Notes: generated by a model not told the origin, from the sequence alone. Positions 27,166 through 35,622 are shown, counted from the stretch's first letter. The stretch is 64,000 nucleotides of DNA from Dawidia soli (GCF_018598185.1 NZ_JAHESC010000008.1:111634-175633); one strand, 5' to 3'. A program made the numbers and translations.

Positions 27166-27381
27166 CTAATTACAGCCGCATCCACCGCCCGATTTTCCGC
27201 CGTTTGCACCGGCAGATCCTTCGCGGTATAGCTCAAAATTGTTTTCGGATTTTTGTCCCTTCCGCATCGACAGCTCCATGTCGGCATCGTTGAGGTACAT
27301 TTTCTGATATTCTTTGACGGGTTTACAGGAGACAATCGCGATCAGGCACATGATTGCAATCCAGGGAAATTTTCGTTTCAT
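27166..27381 (-). CDS. DUF4266 small lipoprotein
   Basis: 71 residues. Signal peptide with lipobox IVSC (Cys19) gives a lipoprotein. The conserved KEYQKMYLNDADMEL and the C-terminal GANGGKSGGGCGCN, with two closing Cys, are the DUF4266 signature. It lies 11 bp from DUF3570 and 6 bp from ApbE, so it is co-transcribed. The Gly-Cys tail could bind metal or be modified; function unknown. Confidence 0.9.
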   Translation of the reverse strand: MKRKFPWIAIMCLIAIVSCKPVKEYQKMYLNDADMELSMRKGQKSENNFELYREGSAGANGGKSGGGCGCN

Positions 27382-27387
27382 ACGTGA

Positions 27388-28383
27388 TTAATGAACGGAT
27401 ATGTTCTTTGAAGTGAATAACTGATTATTGTCGTCGATGATGATGCAGGCAACACCTTTCATCTGATCGATCATGTTTAGTCCGGCGCGCGGCCCCATGA
27501 CCGTAACCGGTGTAGCCAGGGCATCGGATAGCTCGGCCATCGGGCTGATGATCGAAACGCTTTTAACGCCTGTCACGGGCAGCCCTGTTTTAGGGTCTAT
27601 CGTGTGCGAGTATCGCTTTCCACCGATCATGACAAATTTTTCGTAGTTGCCGGACGTAGCAATGGCGCCGTCGGCCAGGGCAAGAGACGAGAAGGGGACT
27701 TTGGTATCCGGGTCGGCAATGCCGACGGTCCAGGGTTTGCCATCGGCCTGACGGCCCCATACCGTCAGATCGCCGGCGGCATTTACAACACCGCTATGAA
27801 CGCCGAGAAGCATCAACAGCTGTTTGGCACGATCTGCCGCATAGCCTTTGCCGATACCGCCAAAACCGATCCGCATGCCCGCGTGCCGGAGGAAGACGGT
27901 TACCCTTGCCTCGTCCAGGACGATATTCCGATAGTTTATAAGCCGCACAGATTGGCGGGCCACAGACGGATCGGGCAGGCTGGTCATCGACCGGTCAAAA
28001 TTCCACAGGCGCCGGTCCACTCCTCCATAGGTGATGTCAAAAGCTCCCTGCGTAAGCTCAGAGATCCGGATCGAGCGCGCAATAACGTCAAAGACCTCCC
28101 GGTCCACCGCCACGGGCCGGATACCCGCTTGCCGGTTGATCGCCTGTGTCTGGCTATCGTCCCGGAAGGTGGTAAACAATGATTCAATGCGACGGATCTC
28201 CTGCACGGCAAGGTCCATGCAATGCTCGGCCCAGGCCGCATCCCCTGTCACAAGGGCGATGCTGAACATATTGCCCATCAGCTTACATGTCCTGCGGTGC
28301 AGGGTTTCCCCGGCCGCTGACAGCACGTTATTTGCCATGCGGAGACTCGTGTAGCTGGTTGATAAACTCACTGACCGATCCAT
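27388..28383 (-). CDS. apbE: FAD:protein FMN transferase (ApbE family)
   Basis: 331 residues. ApbE links FMN from FAD covalently to Ser/Thr of target proteins outside the cytoplasm. Motifs are GAFDITYGGVDR (about residue 115), IGFGGIGKGYAADRA (about 172) and SHTIDPKTGLPV (about 265), the usual FAD and Mg2+ contacts. No classical signal peptide is obvious at the N-terminus. It overlaps the thioredoxin-like gene by 56 bp, so either that overlap is genuine or a later Met is used. No obvious flavinylated target with the canonical motif lies next to it. Confidence 0.88.
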   Translation of the reverse strand: MDRSVSLSTSYTSLRMANNVLSAAGETLHRRTCKLMGNMFSIALVTGDAAWAEHCMDLAVQEIRRIESLFTTFRDDSQTQAINRQAGIRPVAVDREVFDVIARSIRISELTQGAFDITYGGVDRRLWNFDRSMTSLPDPSVARQSVRLINYRNIVLDEARVTVFLRHAGMRIGFGGIGKGYAADRAKQLLMLLGVHSGVVNAAGDLTVWGRQADGKPWTVGIADPDTKVPFSSLALADGAIATSGNYEKFVMIGGKRYSHTIDPKTGLPVTGVKSVSIISPMAELSDALATPVTVMGPRAGLNMIDQMKGVACIIIDDNNQLFTSKNISVH

Positions 28384-28762
28384 GGCTATAGCCGTTCCAT
28401 TCCCGGATCACCTCGCCATCGGCCGTCATTAGCAGGGTTAAAGGAAATTTACCGGTGGGATTGTACCGTTCCGCCAGCTTTTCGTTGCGCTCCTGCTGCC
28501 GGGCATCGGGCTGATTCTTCTTCTGACGCGGGAAGTCCGCCCGCACCAGTACCAGGTGCTGGTCGGCATAGGATTGAAATTCGGCGGCTTCGAATATCTC
28601 GCGTTTCATCTTGATACACGGGCCACACCAATCCGACCCTGAAAAATTTAACAGGATCAACTTGTTTTGTTCATGCGCAAGCGTTCTGGCTTGCTCGAAG
28701 TCGTTCAACCATGTAGCCGGACCACATAGCAGAAACGCTATGATAGAAACGAATACTTTCAT
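28328..28762 (-). CDS. Thioredoxin-family periplasmic protein
   Basis: 144 residues from the ATG at 28762, preceded by AGGAGTAA-like spacing on the coding strand and giving a short signal peptide (MKVFVSIIAFLLCGPA). The thioredoxin-like core has WCGPC (Cys46, Cys49) in NFSGSDWCGPCIKMK and a cis-Pro in GKFPLTLL. Likely a thiol-disulfide oxidoreductase serving the DUF3570/DUF4266/ApbE set, the latter having a Cys-rich end. First gene of that operon unless the His-rich gene upstream is included. Confidence 0.88.
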   Translation of the reverse strand: MKVFVSIIAFLLCGPATWLNDFEQARTLAHEQNKLILLNFSGSDWCGPCIKMKREIFEAAEFQSYADQHLVLVRADFPRQKKNQPDARQQERNEKLAERYNPTGKFPLTLLMTADGEVIREWNGYSHGSVSEFINQLHESPHGK

Positions 28763-28859
28763 AGGAGTAACTTTTACGTTGTAAAATGTAGAAAACGCCT
28801 CGGCCGTAATCTCTACGGCATTCGGGGCGGGAATGAAAATAAGAAAGCGGCAAGCGCCC

Positions 28860-29261
28860 TTAGATTTTAGGCGGCTGCCAGACGGATGTAGCCACCCGCG
28901 GGCCATATATATCGTGGTAGATCACAGCGGTGATGGTCATCACCAGGGAAGACTTCCGTATAGGAAAAACGCGCGTACCTTCGGGCACTGTCTGAAGCGC
29001 GCTATGATGATGGTGCAATCGTTTCGAAAACGGCAATTTGTGATGGTGCCCGCGATGTTCGTGCTTCCGGTGGTCCGACGTACCGTAATGCAGCCGGAGG
29101 AATGTCAGGAACGTTATTTCAGGATGCTCCAGCCGGTGTTCTTTAAAATGCTCCGCGATAACCGGAATACGGGAAAGATCCGCCAGGTCCACCGAAGGAG
29201 ACATCGTTTCGACAATAAAAACGAAGGAAAGCAGTATCATTCCCAAGCGTGTCGCCATCAT
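28860..29261 (-). CDS. His-rich small hypothetical protein
   Basis: 133 residues with an N-terminal hydrophobic segment (LGMILLSFVFIVETM), a conserved-looking FLRLHYG block, then a His cluster (HRKHEHRGHHHKLPFSKRLHHHHS, about 65-88) and a C-terminal segment ending WQPPKI. Proteins of this layout occur in the phylum next to metal or redox genes; the His cluster suggests metal binding. It precedes the thioredoxin-ApbE operon by 97 bp on the same strand and may belong to it. Confidence 0.68.
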   Translation of the reverse strand: MMATRLGMILLSFVFIVETMSPSVDLADLSRIPVIAEHFKEHRLEHPEITFLTFLRLHYGTSDHRKHEHRGHHHKLPFSKRLHHHHSALQTVPEGTRVFPIRKSSLVMTITAVIYHDIYGPRVATSVWQPPKI

Positions 29262-29460
29262 AAACCAATAAGCCTCAGACCTACTAACAGGAAAATTCGT
29301 ATTTTTATTTCGAAACGTGCTATAATTTTTACAGGATATTATAACTGATACGTTGTTAAGAGTCGTTCTAAATAAAAAGCGATCGCAAGCTGAGTTTCAT
29401 CCCATACAGACTAAATGTATAAAGTCCCACGTTGCATTATCTCCGGTATAGTCCGTGCCG

Positions 29461-29658
29461 CTAAATCGCTCTGATCTGCGATACCACGATGTAGGTATGC
29501 CCATATTTCTTCGCACATTTGGGGCAATACGGGAAGTAGATATAGTCTTTGATCGACGCCACGTCGTTGCTGTCCAGCAGCCCGGCACCGTCATCGAAAA
29601 CGTATATTTCGTCCGTAAAAGGCCTTCCCCGTTTATAGCGTCTGACCGAACCGGTATC
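29461..29658 (-). other. Start-less open frame with a CPKC knuckle (29262-29632 gap)
   Basis: In the 370-bp gap between annotated genes one minus-strand frame without an ATG encodes RRYKRGRPFTDEIYVFDDG, then a tail with YFPYCPKCAKKYGHTYIVVS. The composition looks protein-like and CPKC suggests half of a zinc site. No acceptable start exists between the upstream TAA (29661-29659) and the end. It may be the tail of a broken gene or use GTG for a 28-residue product. The rest of the gap is AT-rich and looks regulatory. Confidence 0.3.
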
Positions 29659-30544
29659 TTATCTCGATATAGGGGCCTGCGCTAAGCGTTCGGATTTCAT
29701 TGGTGTCTTCGCGGCTTTCCTGGAATAACTTCATGTGCCTGAGTTTCCCTCCGATGGCAAGATCGAAATCACCCCGTCGCTTCGAATATTTTATATCCGC
29801 CAGAAAGTTGCTGTATTGAAGTTTCACCTTACCTCCTTCGGTGTAAAAGCTCTTGAACTCCGGAATGTAGGTACCCGAAACTTCCCAACAGAGTGAGCCG
29901 TCATGATCATTCCACTCGCCGCGCAGCCCGACCACCGGATACGGCAGCGCCTGACGCCCAAAATCCTCGTAGACCTCATGCATGGGACTATTCGGCGACA
30001 CCCGGCCGTCGAGGTAGAATACGATATGATCAAATACGAGCCCCCCCAGGTACCAAAGGCGCACGTGCTCACGATCCAGAAAACAGCCACTGTATTGCGC
30101 ACTGATCCGATAATACCGCGTGGGCGATACATCAATGCCAGTTCTTCCATCCACCATAGTGCCGTTGTAAAATATCTCACGATCAAACCGGGAGGTACCG
30201 CGCAGGAAATATCGATCGTAGGCGAGCTGGATACGGTGTCCTTTCCGTAACGCGTATTCGCCCCATATTCTGACGGCCGCGTAACTTTTTATTCCCAGAT
30301 CTTTAAGCGGCATTTTATCGCCCGTTATCTCCCACTCCCGAACACGCACATCGCCACCCAGCATAAACTCCTGTGTATACTGCACCCCGACGGTATACCG
30401 ACGATCCCCGGATGCTGCATACTGCCCCCACGACAAGGTATATATGGACATCAACACCAAAAACGGAAGTAATACTTTCCGATGGTGCGCAGTAAATATC
30501 GCACCGACCGGCGAACTTTTAAGACTAGCGACCGAACTTTTCAT
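29633..30544 (-). CDS. Hypothetical outer-membrane beta-barrel protein
   Basis: 303 residues. A hydrophobic export segment (VLLPFLVLMSIYTLSWGQ, about 24-41) is followed by strands rich in Tyr/Arg alternation. The C-terminus SAGPYIEIRYRFGQTL resembles the final barrel strand. A shorter start near residue 20 would give a more normal signal peptide. No family recognised; no clear operon partner. Confidence 0.65.
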   Translation of the reverse strand: MKSSVASLKSSPVGAIFTAHHRKVLLPFLVLMSIYTLSWGQYAASGDRRYTVGVQYTQEFMLGGDVRVREWEITGDKMPLKDLGIKSYAAVRIWGEYALRKGHRIQLAYDRYFLRGTSRFDREIFYNGTMVDGRTGIDVSPTRYYRISAQYSGCFLDREHVRLWYLGGLVFDHIVFYLDGRVSPNSPMHEVYEDFGRQALPYPVVGLRGEWNDHDGSLCWEVSGTYIPEFKSFYTEGGKVKLQYSNFLADIKYSKRRGDFDLAIGGKLRHMKLFQESREDTNEIRTLSAGPYIEIRYRFGQTL

Positions 30545-30935
30545 ATAATTGATTTTTATACAATCTCCATCGCTGCTGCGCCAAAAGAAATGATGGCGGT
30601 CCGCGTCCCTCGGGATATTTGTCGCCTGACGTCTTCACGCGGCGATCCAAGCATTACAACCAGCCGGCGGCCCACCGGGGCGCCTTTGTGATCAGGATCG
30701 CTCGCGATACTGATGATCGTTATGGAGATAAAATGGATAGCTCTGTACTTTTATATAGTCAAATTCCTGATCACCATGCACCCAACGAAAGAAACACTTC
30801 TCGCAGACAGAAAACAGGCTGCCGGTCTTCTGTCTGTCCGGCTGCTCCCCTGTTGGCCGAAGTCAAGCGCTGCATCAGGCGCTCCAGGAGGACCTATTCA
30901 GGGGCGTGACATCCTCCGATCCGTTACAAAAAACA
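30545..30935. other. Intergenic stretch with a possible broken small gene
   Basis: No intact gene. From the ATG at 30778 the plus strand reads MHPTKETLLADRKQAAGLL, which looks like a genuine N-terminus. The frame then turns into improbable sequence, while a neighbouring frame offers LAEVKRCIRRSRRTYSGA ending at 30909. One frameshift near 30850 would join them into a protein of about 44 residues. Evidence is weak. Confidence 0.25.
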
Positions 30936-31958
30936 TCAACCTTCCAACGAACGCGCCGTGTGCATGTAGCGCTCCATCATCGCGACATACCGCACCATAT
31001 CGGCAACGTGCTTGCGCACGGTCTCTGCGCGCCCATCCTGTTTTACCTCCATCGCGTGCACCTTGGCCCGGACATTAGCCCGCAACGCTTTAAAATACAG
31101 GAACAGCATTTCGTCTTCGAAACACTCGAAAGCAGAAAAGCCACTTCTGTACGCACGCAAGAACGCGTCTGCCAGGTGTTGTTGGCCCGACGCCTCCAGG
31201 TCCATGCACAAAAAGGCTACCTCATACAGCACATCGATCTGCCGGTATTGATCATTGAACTCGATACAATCGAAAATGACGGGGTCGGCACATAAAAATA
31301 TATTACCGCAGTGAAGATCGCCGTGAACATCGCGTTTCATTCCGTGCTCGATCCGTTTTTGAAACCGTGTCGCGTGCCGCGCCAAAAATTCATCGCTCCA
31401 TGCCGTCGCCTCGGCGATCACGACCGGCAGTACACCGTAGTGTTGCGAGGTCAATAATTTCCCGATGGATGAAATATCGTTGAAAAGCGCCTGGGCGGCA
31501 GTGAGATCGAACGCTGTATAGACGGGCGCTGCGTGATCATGAAAACCCGCCACTTTCCGCGCGAGCGTTTGCATCTCGTGCACGCGTACACCGTTCCGGG
31601 CAACACGGTTGTCCATTCTTTCCACCGTGGCTAACCTTTTCATGACCACGCAATAGTCGACCGGGGCCGCCGGCTGACCGCCGGCATGCCAGGCTCCGCC
31701 CGCTTGGGCGATGGGCTGTACCGACAGGTAGATGTCCGTGAACCGGCGGTTAAGCGCCAGTTCTTTTTCGCAATAATATTTACGCAGGGCCGGTGTGGAG
31801 AAGTCGAGGAACGTGAACTTTACGGGTTTCTTTATCTTCAGCGCCTGTGTGGCCGTCAACACAACCCATGAAATATGCGTTTCTTCCACAACGCCTTGCA
31901 GGGGCCGCCCTTCAAACAATCCTTGGCGGGCGAATGCGTCTACTTCTGTCCGGGTCAT
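30936..31958 (-). CDS. Aminoglycoside-phosphotransferase-fold kinase
   Basis: 340 residues of the protein-kinase-like APH superfamily. Catalytic loop VHGDLHCGNIF (about residue 213) with Asp and Asn, and the metal Asp of VIFDCIEFND. In many bacteria this domain is fused to a P-loop kinase as one protein of about 500 residues; here the P-loop part is the separate gene at 31955, overlapping by 4 bp. Substrate unknown; members are not usually antibiotic-resistance enzymes. Third gene of an operon preceded by a TGAY-N4-RTCA site. Confidence 0.85.
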   Translation of the reverse strand: MTRTEVDAFARQGLFEGRPLQGVVEETHISWVVLTATQALKIKKPVKFTFLDFSTPALRKYYCEKELALNRRFTDIYLSVQPIAQAGGAWHAGGQPAAPVDYCVVMKRLATVERMDNRVARNGVRVHEMQTLARKVAGFHDHAAPVYTAFDLTAAQALFNDISSIGKLLTSQHYGVLPVVIAEATAWSDEFLARHATRFQKRIEHGMKRDVHGDLHCGNIFLCADPVIFDCIEFNDQYRQIDVLYEVAFLCMDLEASGQQHLADAFLRAYRSGFSAFECFEDEMLFLYFKALRANVRAKVHAMEVKQDGRAETVRKHVADMVRYVAMMERYMHTARSLEG

Positions 31959-32446
31959 GCGCTTATATAGTGAATGGCTTGCTCGAGCATGGACTCGATA
32001 TTCGAGTCGGTGGAGACAAGTGTCGCGTGCGGCATCACGATCTCTTCGAATTGGTCGCGCACGGCTTCATACACGCCGTAGTCGGCTTCGCTCCAGCGGC
32101 GCGGCCTCGAAAGACGTTTTCGGACCAGCGCTTCGTCGGCGGTGATCCCGATCACCCGCAAAGGCACAAGGTATCCCGTCGCCAGCCGTACGAACATCTC
32201 CCGCAGGGTATGATGAAAAAATGTTGCGTCGACAACGACATCGCGGCCGGCTTCGATCGCCGCCGATGCCAGTTCGACCATTCGCCCGTAAATAGCAAGC
32301 TTGTCTTCAATGGAATACTTTCGTCCCGCCTGCATTTCCACTCTTACCTGGTCGCTATTCAGGTAAACCGCTCCGATCCGCCGGGCAAGCATTTCCGAAA
32401 AGAAGCTTTTTCCTGAACCCGGTAATCCAGCCACGAGTATTAGCAT
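31955..32446 (-). CDS. P-loop ATPase/kinase (AAA_33-like)
   Basis: 163 residues. Walker A GLPGSGKS (residues 7-14), then LNSDQVRVEM typical of the zeta-toxin/polynucleotide-kinase-like AAA_33 group, and a lid with RKRLSRPRRWSEADY. It overlaps the APH-like gene by 4 bp and the small upstream frame by 7 bp. It is the separated C-terminal half of the usual bifunctional protein. Likely phosphorylates a small molecule or nucleotide; unknown. Confidence 0.85.
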   Translation of the reverse strand: MLILVAGLPGSGKSFFSEMLARRIGAVYLNSDQVRVEMQAGRKYSIEDKLAIYGRMVELASAAIEAGRDVVVDATFFHHTLREMFVRLATGYLVPLRVIGITADEALVRKRLSRPRRWSEADYGVYEAVRDQFEEIVMPHATLVSTDSNIESMLEQAIHYISA

Positions 32447-32631
32447 TGCTTAGACGAATGGCTCAACGCTAGGACGTAATAAAGGCTGGCGTACCGCGTC
32501 TTTACGCTATGCGGACCATTCTGCGCGGGCATTGATCCGAGGATACAGAAACCATATGCTTTCAATCCTCCGCGCAGCTGATCGATTAATATATCCAACG
32601 CCGCGCGCACCGATATTTTTTTTGGTTGCAT
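32440..32631 (-). CDS. Small hypothetical protein heading the kinase operon
   Basis: 63 residues from the ATG at 32631 (MQPKKISVRAALDILIDQL...), overlapping the kinase gene by 7 bp. No family recognised. Support comes from the operator TGATCTTTATCA at 32703-32714, placed 72 bp upstream like the sites in front of other genes here, and from translational overlap. A longer frame to 32715 would run through the operator region and is unlikely. Confidence 0.5.
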   Translation of the reverse strand: MQPKKISVRAALDILIDQLRGGLKAYGFCILGSMPAQNGPHSVKTRYASLYYVLALSHSSKQC

Positions 32632-32702
32632 GGTACTTTCGATTTTTATTAAAAATAACACGCTCGCGCAGAAAAGCAAGTGATCCAAACGACGACACGT
32701 CG

Positions 32703-32714
32703 TGATCTTTATCA
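32703..32714. promoter_or_regulatory. TGAY-N4-RTCA operator (minus-strand kinase operon)
   Basis: TGATCTTTATCA, perfect palindrome and identical in core to an FNR box (TGAT-N4-ATCA). 72 bp before the 63-residue gene at 32631. One of two sites in this divergent promoter region. Confidence 0.6.
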
Positions 32715-32754
32715 CCCGGGTAGCGCCAGACGGAATAAGAATCCGATCGACCGA

Positions 32755-32798
32755 TGATCTGTATCATACCGCATCACAGACGGCCCGCGCTAAATTTC
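32755..32798 (+). promoter_or_regulatory. TGAY-N4-RTCA operator and -7 box (DUF302 operon)
   Basis: TGATCTGTATCA (32755-32766), perfect palindrome, with TAAATTTC (32791-32798), a one-mismatch TAnnTTTG box, 34 bp downstream centre to centre. The DUF302 start follows at 32826. The spacing fits an activator bound near -41. Confidence 0.6.
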
Positions 32799-32825
32799 GT
32801 ATGAACCACCAGACAATTTTATTTT

Positions 32826-33299
32826 ATGGCGTACTATTATTCCAGAAAACTACAGATCCCGTTTGACGAGGCTGTTCAAAGGGCGATCCAAAATCTCCAG
32901 CAACAAGGCTTCGGAATCGTGACGACGATCGACCTGAAAGAAACGCTGAAACAAAAATTGAATATCGACTTTCGCAAGTACCGCATTATCGGGGCGTGCA
33001 ACCCGCAGTTCGCCTTCCAGGCCGTCAGTCTCGAGTCACACATTGGCCTCATGCTTCCGTGCAACGTTGTCGTGCAGGAGCATGAAAACGGGGAGGTCGA
33101 GGTCTCCGCCATCAATCCGCTCGAAACGATCGATAATATCACTGCCACAGCACAACTGGCGGTCATCGCGCAGGAAATCGGTAACCGACTCAGAGTGGCG
33201 ATTGACACCTTGGAGCACGGCAAGCCGGAAGAAAATCTTCCGCAAGCCTTGCCCACTGATTATACTTCAACCGAACTTAACATATCAATACCAGGATAA
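32826..33299 (+). CDS. DUF302 domain protein (first paralogue)
   Basis: 157 residues. The N-terminal YYSRKLQIPFDEAVQRAIQNL and the LPCNVVVQEHENGEVEVSAINP block are typical of DUF302, a small heterodimer-like fold seen in stress and redox operons. A second copy at 54231 shares the same framework. It leads an operon with the alpha-amylase that begins one base after its stop. Function of the family is not established. Confidence 0.9.
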   Translation: MAYYYSRKLQIPFDEAVQRAIQNLQQQGFGIVTTIDLKETLKQKLNIDFRKYRIIGACNPQFAFQAVSLESHIGLMLPCNVVVQEHENGEVEVSAINPLETIDNITATAQLAVIAQEIGNRLRVAIDTLEHGKPEENLPQALPTDYTSTELNISIPG

Positions 33300-33300
33300 C

Positions 33301-35001
33301 GTGGAAAAATCGATTCGTGACCTCGACCTCACGCCGAAACCGGGGAAGGAGTATTGGAAAAACGGCGGGCGCGAATGGCGCGAAGAAGTAATATATTTCC
33401 TGATGGTCGACCGGTTTCATGATAGCCGGTCGCGAACGCCGGTCGATATGCCGGGTAAAACACCGGGGTATGGTACGCCCGGGCAGCTCCGCGAGCGCTG
33501 CGGCGGCACGCTCCGCGGCATCACCGACCACCTGCGCTATATCAAGAACCTTGGGTGTACGGCGCTCTGGCTAAGCCCCGTTTTCGAAAACAACGACGAT
33601 GCCTATCATGGGTACGCTGTTCAGGATTACACAGCGATCGACAAACGCTTCGGCACAAAAGAGGACCTGGCCGTACTCGTAGACGTCGCACACGGCCTTA
33701 ACATGCGGGTATTCCTGGACGTCGTGCTTCACCATTCCGGCAACAACTGGAGTTACCCCGGCGATCACGAATATTACTATTACAACGGCGCGGTCTTTCC
33801 CTTCGGGAAATGGCGTTTCGAAGACAAGCCGTCGCCGGTGGAATTGAGGAACCCTGACCTTTATGCCCGGAAAGGACAGATGCGGAACTTCGACAGTTAC
33901 CCGGAAACGCGGGAAGGCGACTTTCTTACCCTGAAGGCATTTCGAAACGACGATTCGCCGGAGGCACTATACGTGCAGGAGATCCTGACCAAGATCCATT
34001 GTTATTGGATCCGGGAAACCGACGTCGACGGATTCCGGTTGGACGCCGTCAAGCATATGGGCGAAAAGACGATCAGCCAGTTTTGTTCACACATCCGCGA
34101 ATACGCCTATAAATTGGGAAAACGTAACTTCTTTCTCTTCGGCGAGCTCGTCGGCCCCGAGGAGATGTATAATAAATACATAGGCCCGAAGACGGCCGTA
34201 CAGGTAGAGGACACCGCGATCTATTACGGCCTCAACTCGGTTCTGGATTATCCGCTGTACCATGTGCTGTCGAACGTGGTCCTGGGAAAGGCCACACCGG
34301 AAAAGCTTATCGAGCGTTACGAATCGTTGCGAAAAAATGCGATGTCGCGGGGCGAGTTCGGAGAATTTCTGGTCACATTCCTCGACAACCACGATCAGGT
34401 GGGCCACATCCGGAAAGCCCGGTTCGGCCACAATGCTACCGAGCAGCAGATCATCGCCGGCACCGGGTTCCTGCTTTGCGCGCTGGGAACACCGTGCATC
34501 TACTACGGCACCGAGCAAGGCTTTCATGGTTCCGGCGAGGGTGATTGGGCGGTGCGTGAATCGATGTTCGACTTGCAGAACACGCAGAACAATGCCCTGA
34601 ACGAAAACAATCTTATTTACCGGGAGATCGCGAACATTGCGCATATACGGGAAACCAGCGCCGTACTGAAGTTCGGGCGGATGTATATGCGCGAGTACTC
34701 CAACGACGGCAAAACGTTTCATCTGCCCGTCACCAGCGATTGCATGCTGGCATTCTCGCGCATCCTGTACGATGAAGAGATCGTCGTGGTATACAACAGC
34801 TCGCTGCAGCAGGAAGATGAGGAATACATCGGCGTCGACAGTCACCTGAACCCGGAGGGTACCGCATTCCGGTATTGTTACGGCGGTAAAGGAAAGATCC
34901 ACGTATTAACGAACGAAGACGGGAGCCGCCACTTCATCAAAATAAAGCTGCAGCCCATGCAATTTGTGATCCTGACAAACCAGGATAGCAATATTCAATA
35001 A
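33301..35001 (+). CDS. GH13 alpha-amylase family glycosidase
   Basis: 566 residues from the GTG at 33301, one base after the DUF302 stop; the open frame extends further left but only by overlapping DUF302. TIM-barrel GH13 motifs: VFLDVVLHHSG (region I), DGFRLDAVKHM with the nucleophile Asp (II), FLFGELVG with the acid Glu (III) and TFLDNHDQ (IV). No signal peptide, so it acts on internal glucan such as glycogen or maltodextrin. Works in the same pathway as the GH57 and glycosyltransferase genes at 38-41 kb. Confidence 0.9.
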   Translation: MEKSIRDLDLTPKPGKEYWKNGGREWREEVIYFLMVDRFHDSRSRTPVDMPGKTPGYGTPGQLRERCGGTLRGITDHLRYIKNLGCTALWLSPVFENNDDAYHGYAVQDYTAIDKRFGTKEDLAVLVDVAHGLNMRVFLDVVLHHSGNNWSYPGDHEYYYYNGAVFPFGKWRFEDKPSPVELRNPDLYARKGQMRNFDSYPETREGDFLTLKAFRNDDSPEALYVQEILTKIHCYWIRETDVDGFRLDAVKHMGEKTISQFCSHIREYAYKLGKRNFFLFGELVGPEEMYNKYIGPKTAVQVEDTAIYYGLNSVLDYPLYHVLSNVVLGKATPEKLIERYESLRKNAMSRGEFGEFLVTFLDNHDQVGHIRKARFGHNATEQQIIAGTGFLLCALGTPCIYYGTEQGFHGSGEGDWAVRESMFDLQNTQNNALNENNLIYREIANIAHIRETSAVLKFGRMYMREYSNDGKTFHLPVTSDCMLAFSRILYDEEIVVVYNSSLQQEDEEYIGVDSHLNPEGTAFRYCYGGKGKIHVLTNEDGSRHFIKIKLQPMQFVILTNQDSNIQ

Positions 35002-35013
35002 GCCCGGCGCGAA

Positions 35014-35055
35014 TGACATGCATCATGCCGGCACAAAACCATCATCATATCTTTC
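35014..35055 (+). promoter_or_regulatory. TGAY-N4-RTCA operator and -7 box (DUF892 operon)
   Basis: TGACATGCATCA (35014-35025), perfect palindrome, and TATCTTTC (35048-35055), one mismatch to TAnnTTTG, with 32 bp between centres. The gene starts at 35093. Confidence 0.6.
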
Positions 35056-35092
35056 CGGGGCATACTCCTTTATCTTACCAATAAAAAAAACC

Positions 35093-35602
35093 ATGGACAA
35101 GACTATAAAAACGTTACAAGACGCGCTGACATACCAGGTACAGGGCCTGCTGTATGCCGAACAGAAGATTCGCGAGGCGTTCCAAAGCTGTAACCACCAC
35201 CTGGAGTCGGAAGACGTAAAGCATGCGCTGGAGGACTATGCCGACAACGCCGGCAACGTATCGATCAAGCTCGACCGGATATTCAACTACCTGCTGATCG
35301 AACCGATCGCCCGCAAAAATGAGGTTATCCTGAAAATGATCGAAGAAACGCAATTCCTGCTCACGTATGCGGCGCGTCCACACTTGAAAGATATACTCAT
35401 GGTCGGATGCATGAAGAACATCAATGCGTATAAAACGGTCAATCTCCGGAACTGCTACCTGATGGCTGTGGAGCTTGAGTTGGACACGGTCGCAGACCTG
35501 CTTCAGCAGATGCTGGAGTGGGAGCTCGCTACCGGTAAACGACTGGCCGCGCTGTCGATCCACGAGTTCAACAAACTGAACGGCCCTTTCCAGGCAAAAT
35601 AG
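35093..35602 (+). CDS. DUF892 ferritin-like protein (YciE family)
   Basis: 169 residues, a four-helix ferritin-like bundle. The ATG at 35093 is preferred, since the in-frame start at 35018 falls inside the operator. Begins MDKTIKTLQDALTYQVQGLLYAEQKIREAF, the usual YciE-type start, with Glu/His residues spaced along the helices. Family members are induced by osmotic and general stress. It is followed 20 bp later by a LOG-family gene. Confidence 0.85.
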   Translation: MDKTIKTLQDALTYQVQGLLYAEQKIREAFQSCNHHLESEDVKHALEDYADNAGNVSIKLDRIFNYLLIEPIARKNEVILKMIEETQFLLTYAARPHLKDILMVGCMKNINAYKTVNLRNCYLMAVELELDTVADLLQQMLEWELATGKRLAALSIHEFNKLNGPFQAK

Positions 35603-35622
35603 AACCGCTTTCCAGGAACATC

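Noticed and set aside
28931..28942. TGATGGTCATCA as an operator for the thioredoxin-ApbE operon
   Set aside because: It lies inside the coding sequence of the His-rich protein, 169 bp from the next start, and about four such matches are expected by chance in 64 kb.
29397..29594. 65-codon minus-strand frame MTVPGCWTATT...
   Set aside because: Trp/Thr/Arg-rich shadow of the CPKC frame in the neighbouring phase, which looks more protein-like.
33043..33300. N-terminal extension of the alpha-amylase frame
   Set aside because: It would overlap the DUF302 gene entirely and has Ser/Arg-rich shadow composition; the GTG at 33301 gives a normal GH13 start.
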